A stretch of DNA of 51,373 nucleotides from an uncultured Alphaproteobacteria bacterium (GTDB lineage Bacteria > Pseudomonadota > Alphaproteobacteria > Rs-D84): positions 1-51,373 of the forward strand of contig CAJONJ010000035.1 in the NCBI GenBank assembly GCA_905236005.1, in the 5' to 3' direction. The notes beneath the pieces were generated by a model. It was not told where the DNA came from and made no database searches. It saw nothing but the letters and a program-made list of their open reading frames with translations. The stretch's first letter is position 1. Every line of letters starts with the position of its first letter. This document shows positions 18,338 through 29,473 of the stretch, piece after piece. A program made the translations under genes and the position numbers.

Positions 18338-19229
18338 AGATTTTATTATTCAGGAAGGTTTTATACCTGTATCTGATATACATACTATATATTTTGCAAC
18401 ATATGGCAACCCAAAAGGGATTCCTTTGTTAGGTTTTCATGGCGGACCGGGCGGTGGTTTTTCTACTAGATACTTGAATATGATAGATTTAACCAAATTT
18501 TATGTTGTTTTTTTTGATCAACGGGGATGTGGGAAATCTACACCAGAAGGTGAAATTAAAAACAATACATGCCAAAATGCTATAGATGATGCAAAACTTG
18601 TGTTGAATCGTTTAAATATTAAAAAGTGTGTTGTTTCTGGGTATTCTTATGGGGGGGTATTGGCTTTGGCATTTGCAATGAAATTTAAACCAATGGTCAT
18701 ATCAATATATGTATCGTCTGTGTGTATCCCAGCAAATTTAAACAAAGTGTTTTTTGAACAGGATAACTCATTATATCAAGAATATAAGGATTTTTTGAAT
18801 GTTATAAAGACAACAGATTCTAATTTATTATTTTATGAATATGAAAATTGTTCTTTAGCAAGAAAAAAAGAAATAGTGGTAGCAATTGTTAATTGGGAAT
18901 TAGCATTATTTCAATTAGATAACAAACAAGAGATAACTATAGAACAGGTTGATAACAGATTAATTTATGCTAAAAGATTATTTTTAAGTTATGTAGCTCA
19001 AAACTATTTTAATTTAGGTAAATGGATGTTACAAAAGATAAATAACTTATCAGATATTCCGATTAATATCGTACAAGGGGCAAGGGATAAATTGACCCCA
19101 GTGTCTAGTGCATACGAGATACAAAAAATATTACCGCATTCTAACATAGTTATAACCCCAAATGCAGGACATGTAGGACGGGTTATTACCAGAAGATTTT
19201 ATGATGAAGTAAATACGTTCACAAGATAA
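18324..19229 (+). CDS. Alpha/beta hydrolase, proline iminopeptidase-like
   Basis: LLGFHGGPGGGFS, VVFFDQRGCGKSTP, SGYSYGG nucleophile elbow. Confidence 0.85.
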   Translation: MQQDKDFIIQEGFIPVSDIHTIYFATYGNPKGIPLLGFHGGPGGGFSTRYLNMIDLTKFYVVFFDQRGCGKSTPEGEIKNNTCQNAIDDAKLVLNRLNIKKCVVSGYSYGGVLALAFAMKFKPMVISIYVSSVCIPANLNKVFFEQDNSLYQEYKDFLNVIKTTDSNLLFYEYENCSLARKKEIVVAIVNWELALFQLDNKQEITIEQVDNRLIYAKRLFLSYVAQNYFNLGKWMLQKINNLSDIPINIVQGARDKLTPVSSAYEIQKILPHSNIVITPNAGHVGRVITRRFYDEVNTFTR

Positions 19230-19234
19230 CAACC

Positions 19235-20806
19235 TTATTTGATTGCATCTGTTATCATTTGTTGGGTTTTATTTATACCATAAATCAAAATGAAATTCGG
19301 TAAACGTGGACCAGTTTCCTGACCCAACAAGACATTATAAAACATACCAAAGAAATCTCTTAATTTTTCTTCGCTATAATATTTTTTACCGATATCATAG
19401 CAATACGTTTCCAAATCTTTTTCAATACCAGTTTTGCCAACAAACTGAGACAGACCGTTTGCCAAATCTTGTAAAACCACTTTTTCTTGGTCAGTTGGTT
19501 CACGATAATTTTTGTTTGGTTTCACAAAATCGTGATAATATTGCACAGCACGTTCCGCCATCATATTTAAATCGGGATTGTTTTCAGGTGTTAAACCTGG
19601 ATTATAAGCAGTTATATAGCCCCACATATCATCAATACTTTCGGTATTTGCGGCACTGGCCAGATTCAATAACAAATTATATGATATCGGCATACGACCA
19701 GCTGGAACACCATGTTCACGATGTATATAAACAACAGGATTAGACATTTTTGCCAAATCATCTTGTTTATCATAAGCGTTCAAATATTGATAGTATTCAT
19801 CAACATTACGTGGAATAACATCAAAATACAACCGTTTACTGGTAGCTGGTTTCGTATACATAAACAAAGCTAAACTTTCTGGGTTAGCATACGATAACCA
19901 TTGTTCAATGCTGATACCATTACCTTTAGTTTTTGAAATTTTTTGACCCTGTTCGTCAACGAATAATTGATAGGTTAAATTTTCTGGTGCATTACCACCC
20001 AGTAAACGCACAATGCGACCTGATAATTTATAAGAATCAGTCAAATCGGCACCACACATTTCATAATCAACGTCCAAAGCATACCAACGCATAGCCCAAT
20101 CAGCTTTCCATTGCAATTTTGCCATGCCATTTAATACAGATTGTTCAACACGTGTGCCATCTTCATCTTCAAATACAATGGTTCCAGCCTGTGCATTTAC
20201 AGATATAATAGGTACCTGTAATACCCGACCTGTTTTGGGTGATATAGGCATAATAGGGCTGTAAGTTTTGCGTCTTTCTTCACCCAAAGACGGCAACATA
20301 ATTTCCATAATTTTATCGTAATTCTGCAACACTTTCATCAATGCATCATTAAATGCACCGGATTTGTACATTTGTGTGGAACTTCTGAATTCATAATCAA
20401 AACCATATCTATCCAGAAATTCACATAACATCGCATTATTATGATTTGCAAAGCTGTCATATTGATTAAATGGATCCGGCACCGCAGTCAGTGGAAATCC
20501 CAAATATTTTTCGGTTTCAGACTGGTTTGGAATATTTGTTGGAACTTTGCGTAAACCGTCCATATCATCAGAAAACGCAATTAAACGTGTCGGAATATCA
20601 GATATTTTTGAAAATGCCCAACGAACCATACTGGTACGAGCAACTTCGCCAAATGTGCCAATATGTGGCAGACCCGATGGTCCATATCCTGTTTCAAATA
20701 AAACATAACCCTTTTTGGGAACTTTGTTTCCAATACGTGCCAAAATCTTGCGGGCTTCTTGAAAAGGCCAAGTGTTTACCTGATTATAATCTATATTTTC
20801 TGACAT
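19235..20806 (-). CDS. lysK: Class I lysyl-tRNA synthetase
   Basis: HIGH-like GPSGLPHIGTFGEVARTSMV and KMSKS-like KISKTKGNGISIEQWLSYA; archaeal/alphaproteobacterial class I architecture. Confidence 0.9.
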   Translation of the reverse strand: MSENIDYNQVNTWPFQEARKILARIGNKVPKKGYVLFETGYGPSGLPHIGTFGEVARTSMVRWAFSKISDIPTRLIAFSDDMDGLRKVPTNIPNQSETEKYLGFPLTAVPDPFNQYDSFANHNNAMLCEFLDRYGFDYEFRSSTQMYKSGAFNDALMKVLQNYDKIMEIMLPSLGEERRKTYSPIMPISPKTGRVLQVPIISVNAQAGTIVFEDEDGTRVEQSVLNGMAKLQWKADWAMRWYALDVDYEMCGADLTDSYKLSGRIVRLLGGNAPENLTYQLFVDEQGQKISKTKGNGISIEQWLSYANPESLALFMYTKPATSKRLYFDVIPRNVDEYYQYLNAYDKQDDLAKMSNPVVYIHREHGVPAGRMPISYNLLLNLASAANTESIDDMWGYITAYNPGLTPENNPDLNMMAERAVQYYHDFVKPNKNYREPTDQEKVVLQDLANGLSQFVGKTGIEKDLETYCYDIGKKYYSEEKLRDFFGMFYNVLLGQETGPRLPNFILIYGINKTQQMITDAIK

Positions 20807-21017
20807 TATAAACTCCTGAAATGCTTACAAAGCAATATTATATACAGACTTTGTAAAAAAACAATCAAAAGGGGAAATCGTTTTCTTTGATACCCACAGT
20901 ATACCAATAAAATCACAAAAATCAAGTACTTTTTTTTGTAAAACGGTGGAAAAAAATGACATTTTTTTATTTTATAATGATAATATTCCCATGACGAATC
21001 GTTAACAGGGGCAAATC

Positions 21018-22793
21018 ATGAATATAAAACTGGACAATTTTCCAAAGACTTGGCAGGGTTTTTATTTATTGATTATCAAACAATTTCCTTGGTTGTTTGG
21101 TATCAGTTTTGTTATAAGGGTGTTGCAATGGGGAATGCCATTGATAACTAGTCCTTTGGCAATGAAGTGGCGTATGACTATTTTTGAAAATGCAGTTAAT
21201 ACAGATTGGGAATTAGTATACAGGTCGTTTTTATATATTATTTGCATCTATGTATATTATTTATTTATGGGACACAACAGTATAATTCCATCTATAATAT
21301 CTGGAAAATATGGCCGCAAAATCAAAGCATATACAAATTATGTTCTGAATTACAGGGTATATAATAATGATACATCTTTTTTTATTGATACACCCGGTGC
21401 AGAAATAACCACATATACTTCCAAAATAACAGGCGAATTGGGGCATATGACAATAAATATTTGGGGCAGGTTAATTGGAACCATTTTTGGTTTTGTGGCG
21501 GTATGTATAGGAATGGCTGTGCTGAATTGGCGTTTTTTATTGCTGATGGTTGTTTACGGTATAATAAGAATCTCGTGGCAATGGATAATCCAAAAGAAAG
21601 TAACCGCTCATTCAGTTACCGTTCAAACAGAACAAGCAAAATATTCTGGCAGAATCATGGACAGCTTGTCTCATGCTTTGGTAGCAAAATTATTCGCAAA
21701 CACAGAATATGAAAACCATATAATATACAAAAGTGCAAATAATTTAAAAAACAAAGAACGTAAGCAAGAATTTTTAAGACGTTGTCGACATGTTCCTTTG
21801 AATGTATTGTGGTATGTTGTGATGATTGTATGCTTTATTATGTGCTTTATATTTATCAAAGATGGCACGTTATCAATACCAAATGCAGTGTTTGTTGTAT
21901 CGGCAGTGGGCAGATTAGAGGAAGCAATTGGTTCTTTGAATAATGTATTGATGGATTACAGTGAATCTAAGGCAAAGATTAAAAAAGCATACGACAAAAT
22001 TATCAAAGACAGAACGATTGTTGATAAACCGCATGCCAGAATATTGCGGGACAAAAATCCCGATATTGCCTTTGATAATGTCAGTTTTGGATATGGCGAT
22101 AAAAAGATACTGAAAAATTTATCTTTGCGTGTTGCATCAAAAGAAAAAGTCGGTATTGTTGGATTATCAGGGGCGGGTAAAACCACACTGTGCAATTTGT
22201 TAATGCGTATGTACGAAGTGGGTTCTGGTTCTATTAAAATTGGTGGAATGGATATACGTGATATCAAACATGAATCTTTGTTGAAAAATATTTCCTATGT
22301 GCCACAGGAAACAGAATTGTTTAATCGCAGTGTTATGGATAATATTAAATACGCAAAGCCACACACATCAGATGCTGCGGTTGTCAAAGCAGCAAAAGCA
22401 GCACATATACATGAAAAAATATCTAAATTACCAAATGGTTATGAAACATTGGTTGGTAATAATGGGTACAAATTTTCAGGTGGTGAACGTCAACGTATAT
22501 CTATTGCACGTGCTTTGTTAAAAGATGCACCGATTGTGATTTTAGACGAAGCAACATCTGCGATGGATTCCCAAAACGAATTGGCAATTCAGAAATCTTT
22601 GCAGACTGCTATGCATGGGAAAACCGCATTGGTTATCGCACACAGATTGTCCACGTTGCGTAATATGGATAAAATTATCGTATTGAAAAATGGACAGATA
22701 GTAGAAATCGGTTCGCACAAACAATTATCACACAAGAAAGACGGTGTTTATAAAAAATTGTGGGATGCTCAAACTGGCGGTTTTATTGCGTAA
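21018..22793 (+). CDS. ABC exporter (fused TMD-NBD)
   Basis: Walker A GLSGAGKTT, signature FSGGERQRISIARAL, Walker B VILDEATSAMD. Confidence 0.9.
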   Translation: MNIKLDNFPKTWQGFYLLIIKQFPWLFGISFVIRVLQWGMPLITSPLAMKWRMTIFENAVNTDWELVYRSFLYIICIYVYYLFMGHNSIIPSIISGKYGRKIKAYTNYVLNYRVYNNDTSFFIDTPGAEITTYTSKITGELGHMTINIWGRLIGTIFGFVAVCIGMAVLNWRFLLLMVVYGIIRISWQWIIQKKVTAHSVTVQTEQAKYSGRIMDSLSHALVAKLFANTEYENHIIYKSANNLKNKERKQEFLRRCRHVPLNVLWYVVMIVCFIMCFIFIKDGTLSIPNAVFVVSAVGRLEEAIGSLNNVLMDYSESKAKIKKAYDKIIKDRTIVDKPHARILRDKNPDIAFDNVSFGYGDKKILKNLSLRVASKEKVGIVGLSGAGKTTLCNLLMRMYEVGSGSIKIGGMDIRDIKHESLLKNISYVPQETELFNRSVMDNIKYAKPHTSDAAVVKAAKAAHIHEKISKLPNGYETLVGNNGYKFSGGERQRISIARALLKDAPIVILDEATSAMDSQNELAIQKSLQTAMHGKTALVIAHRLSTLRNMDKIIVLKNGQIVEIGSHKQLSHKKDGVYKKLWDAQTGGFIA

Positions 22794-22814
22794 ATAAAAA
22801 GAACCCCAAAGTTT

Positions 22815-23261
22815 TTATTTGGGGTTTTGTCTTTGATTAGCCATAATTTGATTTATTTTATCTGTGGTGGTGGCATACAGGTTATCCAGTATTTGAAAAA
22901 ATATATCCTGATTGTTCCGCCACATTTGTTTTATAAACATTTGAATTTTTACAATTGGTTTTGGTGTGTTTATATTGTCTGGTGCCAGCATTGAACAATC
23001 GGTCATTCTAAAACGACATGAACAGTTCTGATACACGACAGCAAAAAACGATTCCAAAGGCTTATCTTTTACTAATTCAAATTGAATTTTTACACGTGGT
23101 GCAGTTCGTTTTGTTACTTTTAATCCCATCAGTTTTGTTATTAAACTGTTTTTGTCAATAACGTGTTTGCGTGGTTTTTCAATACCATTATCAACCAGTA
23201 TTTCGTCTATGCTTTCTGCCATTTTTTCTGTCCAAAAAACATTATCAGGTTTCATAAGCAT
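22815..23261 (-). CDS. Unknown tandem-family protein, copy D
   Basis: MAESIDEILVDNGIEKPRK ... APRVKIQFELV ... VVYQNCSCRFRM shared with three neighbouring ORFs. Confidence 0.6.
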   Translation of the reverse strand: MLMKPDNVFWTEKMAESIDEILVDNGIEKPRKHVIDKNSLITKLMGLKVTKRTAPRVKIQFELVKDKPLESFFAVVYQNCSCRFRMTDCSMLAPDNINTPKPIVKIQMFIKQMWRNNQDIFFQILDNLYATTTDKINQIMANQRQNPK

Positions 23262-23265
23262 TTTT

Positions 23266-23871
23266 TTATTTTGAATTAGTTGTGGTATAAATACCTTTGG
23301 TAATCAATGCGGTACGTAAATCTGTATAGTGTTCCACATGATTGCGTAAATGATAGTTATACGGTGTTGTTGGATTGCTTATCATTACAACAGGAATGTT
23401 TGCTTTGATGCAATCAGATATAACATGTGGTGAATCATCAAAATGTAAATCTGTTTTTAATTCAGCTAAAATGTCAGATTTTTTACCTTCTTTGTCATAG
23501 ATTGATTTATATGAACAATGTATAGAATTATTCCGTAATTGTTTAAATGTTTTGAACGGCTGTTTTAATAATCTTTGTGTAACAAACAAAACTTCTATAT
23601 CTGGTCGTTGTATCAAAGTATTTAATATATCAGGTATTGTATTGTCTATTACGGACATGTTGTACACTAAATCACTTTTAAACAATTTATACAGATTATC
23701 ACAAACCTTTTCATCATAACAAGCATGTAAATTCCAATTGGTTGGATATTGTGTAAATGTCTGACCAGCTTGTTTAAAAGCCAGTTCATATAACGGAATT
23801 GTATTAAAAATAACATCATCTAAATCTAATGTAATTCTCACAGAAAAATCCCTTGTTATTTTTCTCTCCAT
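23266..23871 (-). CDS. 5'(3')-deoxyribonucleotidase-like HAD protein
   Basis: VRITLDLDDVIFNTIPLYELAFKQAG, VLFVTQR, DLHFDDSPHVISDC. Confidence 0.65.
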   Translation of the reverse strand: MERKITRDFSVRITLDLDDVIFNTIPLYELAFKQAGQTFTQYPTNWNLHACYDEKVCDNLYKLFKSDLVYNMSVIDNTIPDILNTLIQRPDIEVLFVTQRLLKQPFKTFKQLRNNSIHCSYKSIYDKEGKKSDILAELKTDLHFDDSPHVISDCIKANIPVVMISNPTTPYNYHLRNHVEHYTDLRTALITKGIYTTTNSK

Positions 23872-24320
23872 TTACGACGTCTGGCACCCAATTTATGTGC
23901 GGGGCTGACATACATACCATCACAAGGTAACTTGTCATCATCTTCGTCTTCGTCGTTATTTGCCAGTTGTAATCCCATTTTGGTTTTGCATACTTGGATG
24001 ATTTCTTCACGTTTTTCAATCCACATTTGTGCAACGAATCTTAAAATATGTAACATTTTTAATGGCAGTTTGCTTTTTAATGGACTGCCGTCTATCAAAG
24101 AAAAACTGCAATCAGCATCTTTGTATGTAACTGTAAAATGGGGTGTAATTCTTGGATTATCTGAAACAACAAAACGAACTTTGATGCGGGCAGGGGTTGT
24201 CCAACGCAAAGAACCGTCTGGTTTGCCAGTTGGAACTTGGCGTCTAGGGTTTTCAATTTCAGCATCCACTAATAAACTGTCTAGATATTCAGATAAATCA
24301 CGTTCCATAGAAATAGCCAT
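23856..24320 (-). CDS. Unknown tandem-family protein, copy C
   Basis: LSEYLDSLLVDAEIENPRR ... PARIKVRFVV ... VTYKDADCSFSL. Confidence 0.6.
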   Translation of the reverse strand: MAISMERDLSEYLDSLLVDAEIENPRRQVPTGKPDGSLRWTTPARIKVRFVVSDNPRITPHFTVTYKDADCSFSLIDGSPLKSKLPLKMLHILRFVAQMWIEKREEIIQVCKTKMGLQLANNDEDEDDDKLPCDGMYVSPAHKLGARRRKWREK

Positions 24321-24334
24321 TTTTATAACCCTTT

Positions 24335-24748
24335 TTATTTGTTGTGTTGTTTAAAGAATTCTTCAGCTGATACAGATTTCCAGTCTTTGTATTGTTCATA
24401 TTTTTTACGTTGTTGTGCAATTTCGCTTTGGAATCTTCGTATGCATTGTTGAATATATGGGAAAATTTTACAAAAAACGTCTGGCATTTTTGCAGAACTG
24501 GGTTCGGATTTACCAGATTGTAAATTAAAACACCAACATAAACTATCATATTTAACCACAGCACAGTTAAATTCAAAATTTATGTCCACTGTCAAACGTG
24601 CTGGTGATTTGACCCGGATATAATCCTGTATGTAATAATAATCTTTACCAGGAAAAGCCTTTATAAATCTGCGAGGTTTTTCAATTTTATTAGAAACCAG
24701 CAATTTATCTATATACAGTGCCATTTTGTGTTCTAATTCGTGTAACAT
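24335..24748 (-). CDS. Unknown tandem-family protein, copy B
   Basis: MALYIDKLLVSNKIEKPRR ... PARLTVDINF ... VKYDSLCWCFNL ... YEQYKDWK. Confidence 0.6.
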   Translation of the reverse strand: MLHELEHKMALYIDKLLVSNKIEKPRRFIKAFPGKDYYYIQDYIRVKSPARLTVDINFEFNCAVVKYDSLCWCFNLQSGKSEPSSAKMPDVFCKIFPYIQQCIRRFQSEIAQQRKKYEQYKDWKSVSAEEFFKQHNK

Positions 24749-24767
24749 GTTATATAATTCCTTGTGT

Positions 24768-25415
24768 TTATTTGTATTTTATACGTTGTCTGGCCAATAG
24801 TTTTAACGCAGGTTTTATATTTTGTCTTACAGGTTCATTGTCTGGTACATGCATGCTGGATGAAGAAACGTGTATATTGTTTGATCCGTAATCAATGCTT
24901 GTATCAGGCATGAAACTATCATCTAAATCTTCTTCTTTTTTTTCAATTTTCCAATTTTTAAATTCTTCATAATCTGCATGTGCGTTGTCAATATCAGTCC
25001 GTAATGCTTGAATTGTTTGAAAAATAAATGGTGTGATTTGCTGAACAGGACTTGGATTCTCTTCAGACAGTGATTTAAATATCAATTTATCAGATGTTAA
25101 ATCAAAACAGCAAGTAGAATCTTTGTATGTAATAAATATATGATTGCTGGCAAAATCCACCTTTGCATCTACCCTTGGCATGTGTTTTCGTATGTTTTTA
25201 TATGGTTTTTCCATAGCAAAACGCAACAGGCGTTGCCGATTTGTCATCTTAGAATCTATATCTTTTATAGTTGATGTTTCAAAATCACTGAAATCTGGGC
25301 GTGGTGATTCTATTTTATTAGCAACCAACAAATCATCTAGATGTGTGGCTATTTGGGATGATAAAACCGATGTTAACATAATCATATTGTAATCCTTTGG
25401 TTCTATGACATTCAA
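24768..25415 (-). CDS. Unknown tandem-family protein, copy A
   Basis: IATHLDDLLVANKIESPRP ... PRVDAKVDF ... ITYKDSTCCFDL ... YEEFKNWK. Confidence 0.6.
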   Translation of the reverse strand: MNVIEPKDYNMIMLTSVLSSQIATHLDDLLVANKIESPRPDFSDFETSTIKDIDSKMTNRQRLLRFAMEKPYKNIRKHMPRVDAKVDFASNHIFITYKDSTCCFDLTSDKLIFKSLSEENPSPVQQITPFIFQTIQALRTDIDNAHADYEEFKNWKIEKKEEDLDDSFMPDTSIDYGSNNIHVSSSSMHVPDNEPVRQNIKPALKLLARQRIKYK

Positions 25416-25547
25416 ATCTTGGAAATTATAGCAAGTATTTTTGACAATACAAGAAAAAAGTGTAGGTTTTTTTACGTGCTTGACTTTTAATGTGTTGTTG
25501 GCCTATACTTGACTCCGTTTGCGTAAAAAACAGTAAGGATTAACAAA

Positions 25548-26132
25548 ATGAATAATAAGGAATCAGACAGTAATAATACAAATTTAGAATTGAATAATTT
25601 ATATGCACACTATTTTATGCGTCCAGAAAATATAAACGAAGTATACGATAAACCAAAAGGTAGACCTGATTATGCAGGTTTTATTGGTGGTTTTATGTAT
25701 GATGCTAAAAATACATGCATGTATAACAAAGAAGTAACTATACGCAGCATATATTACAGCATACCAAATTTAGCTTTATCTACATTTTTTGATGTCCAAC
25801 GTATGCGACCAGATTTGATGGAAAGCAGAAAACAGGAAGTTGCTGAAATATTATATGCATCCAGTGTCATTTTATCTGACGTAGATAAATTGAAAGATGT
25901 TGCTACTAAAAAACGTATTTTGTATTATTTTAAACAGTTAGCAAAAGAAACCAAAGATTGTGAATTTTCAAAAGATATAGCTGTTTTAGTTGCAGCAACA
26001 GCCGTAAAAAATAATATTGCCACACTGCAAGATATTCAAATAGCGGTTGCAAATAAAAATTTGGCACTGGTAAAAGATGCTACTTTTGATAAAATATGCA
26101 CAGAATTAGGCAAAACCAGTAACGTAAAATAA
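25548..26132 (+). CDS. Unknown protein, divergent from the tandem family
   Basis: 194-aa ORF with promoter and RBS (gtaaggat), followed by terminator cgccctgcggggcgatttttttt. Confidence 0.6.
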   Translation: MNNKESDSNNTNLELNNLYAHYFMRPENINEVYDKPKGRPDYAGFIGGFMYDAKNTCMYNKEVTIRSIYYSIPNLALSTFFDVQRMRPDLMESRKQEVAEILYASSVILSDVDKLKDVATKKRILYYFKQLAKETKDCEFSKDIAVLVAATAVKNNIATLQDIQIAVANKNLALVKDATFDKICTELGKTSNVK

Positions 26133-26217
26133 ACATGTCGCCCTGCGGGGCGATTTTTTTTCTGATTGTAATATGTTACAATAATGTTTATACTGTCTTT
26201 CAAAAGGGGAGGTAATC

Positions 26218-26964
26218 ATGAAAATCACAGAAAAAATGAAATCTAAACCTGTTTTATTTGGTTTTATATTGGCAATTGGTATCGCGTTGGGTGGCTTTTT
26301 TATTGGTAATGGAATATTTCAATCTTTGAATCGCAGAACTGTTACGGTTAAAGGCTTGGCAGAAATGGACGTAGTTGCGGATACCGCCGTTTGGAATATA
26401 AAATTTAATCGTGTTGGTGGTGATTTGACACGTGTTCAATCTGATATAGATAAAGATATTCAAAAAACACGTCAATTTTTAATGGATAATGGTTTTAATG
26501 AATCTGAATTGCAGAATCTGCGTGTGCAGGTACGTGATAAATTTGCGGGTTATTCAGATGCACAACGCAAAGACGAAAATTCTAACGACAGATATGTTGT
26601 AGAAACAGGGGTTATGGTGCGTTCATCATCTGTTGATTTGGTTGATGCCGCTTCACGTAAAATGGGCGATTTGGTGCGTCAGGGTGTAACAGTCACAGAA
26701 GATTATGCGGGTCCAATATATTTATTCAATGGATTGAATGATATCAAAATCAAAATGATAGAAACAGCAACCAAAAACGCTACTGCGGCAGGCGAACAAT
26801 TTGCCAAAGATGCAAATGCAAAACTGGGTGAAATTCAATCTGCCAATCAGGGATTGTTCAGTATATCTGCACGTGACCAAACAGATGCATGGTCTGATAA
26901 TGAAAAACAGGCGATAAACAAACGGGTTCGTGTTGTATCAACGATAACGTTTTATCTGAAATAA
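26218..26964 (+). CDS. SIMPL-domain (DUF541) protein
   Basis: N-terminal TM, RTVTVKGLAEMDVVADTAVWNIKF, C-terminal NKRVRVVSTITFYLK. Confidence 0.8.
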   Translation: MKITEKMKSKPVLFGFILAIGIALGGFFIGNGIFQSLNRRTVTVKGLAEMDVVADTAVWNIKFNRVGGDLTRVQSDIDKDIQKTRQFLMDNGFNESELQNLRVQVRDKFAGYSDAQRKDENSNDRYVVETGVMVRSSSVDLVDAASRKMGDLVRQGVTVTEDYAGPIYLFNGLNDIKIKMIETATKNATAAGEQFAKDANAKLGEIQSANQGLFSISARDQTDAWSDNEKQAINKRVRVVSTITFYLK

Positions 26965-27072
26965 TTATATTCTAAACAAGAAACACCGCTAAATCTAGCG
27001 GTGTTTTTTTTGTTGATTTTACGTGACAAACCAATTTTTTGGGTTATAGTTTCTAAAAAAGGAGTATAACAT

Positions 27073-27390
27073 ATGGTAGATATAGAAAATATAACAGAGG
27101 AATACATTGATCAAATTCTGAAAAACAAAGTTATTACAGCAGAAGATATTTATGCAATTAAAAGAACTAAAAAAAATCGTCAACAAAATATTAACAGGAT
27201 TTGTCTAGCTTTTGCTGATAATGATATGCATCTGAAATCCACAAATGATTGGGAAGCTTTCTATAATGTAATCTATAGATTATCCAGTTTTAGTGATGAA
27301 ATTAAATACAAAGCTTATTCTAATGCTTATAATAATCAGATAAAAAGATTGCGTGACAGACGCAATACCAAAACCAATGAAGGCAGATAA
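27073..27390 (+). CDS. Hypothetical small protein
   Basis: ORF with RBS aaaaaggag; no recognised family. Confidence 0.5.
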   Translation: MVDIENITEEYIDQILKNKVITAEDIYAIKRTKKNRQQNINRICLAFADNDMHLKSTNDWEAFYNVIYRLSSFSDEIKYKAYSNAYNNQIKRLRDRRNTKTNEGR

Positions 27391-27397
27391 ACATTAG

Positions 27398-29458
<2,061 letters not shown>

Positions 29459-29473
29459 TCGTGGGGGACGATT

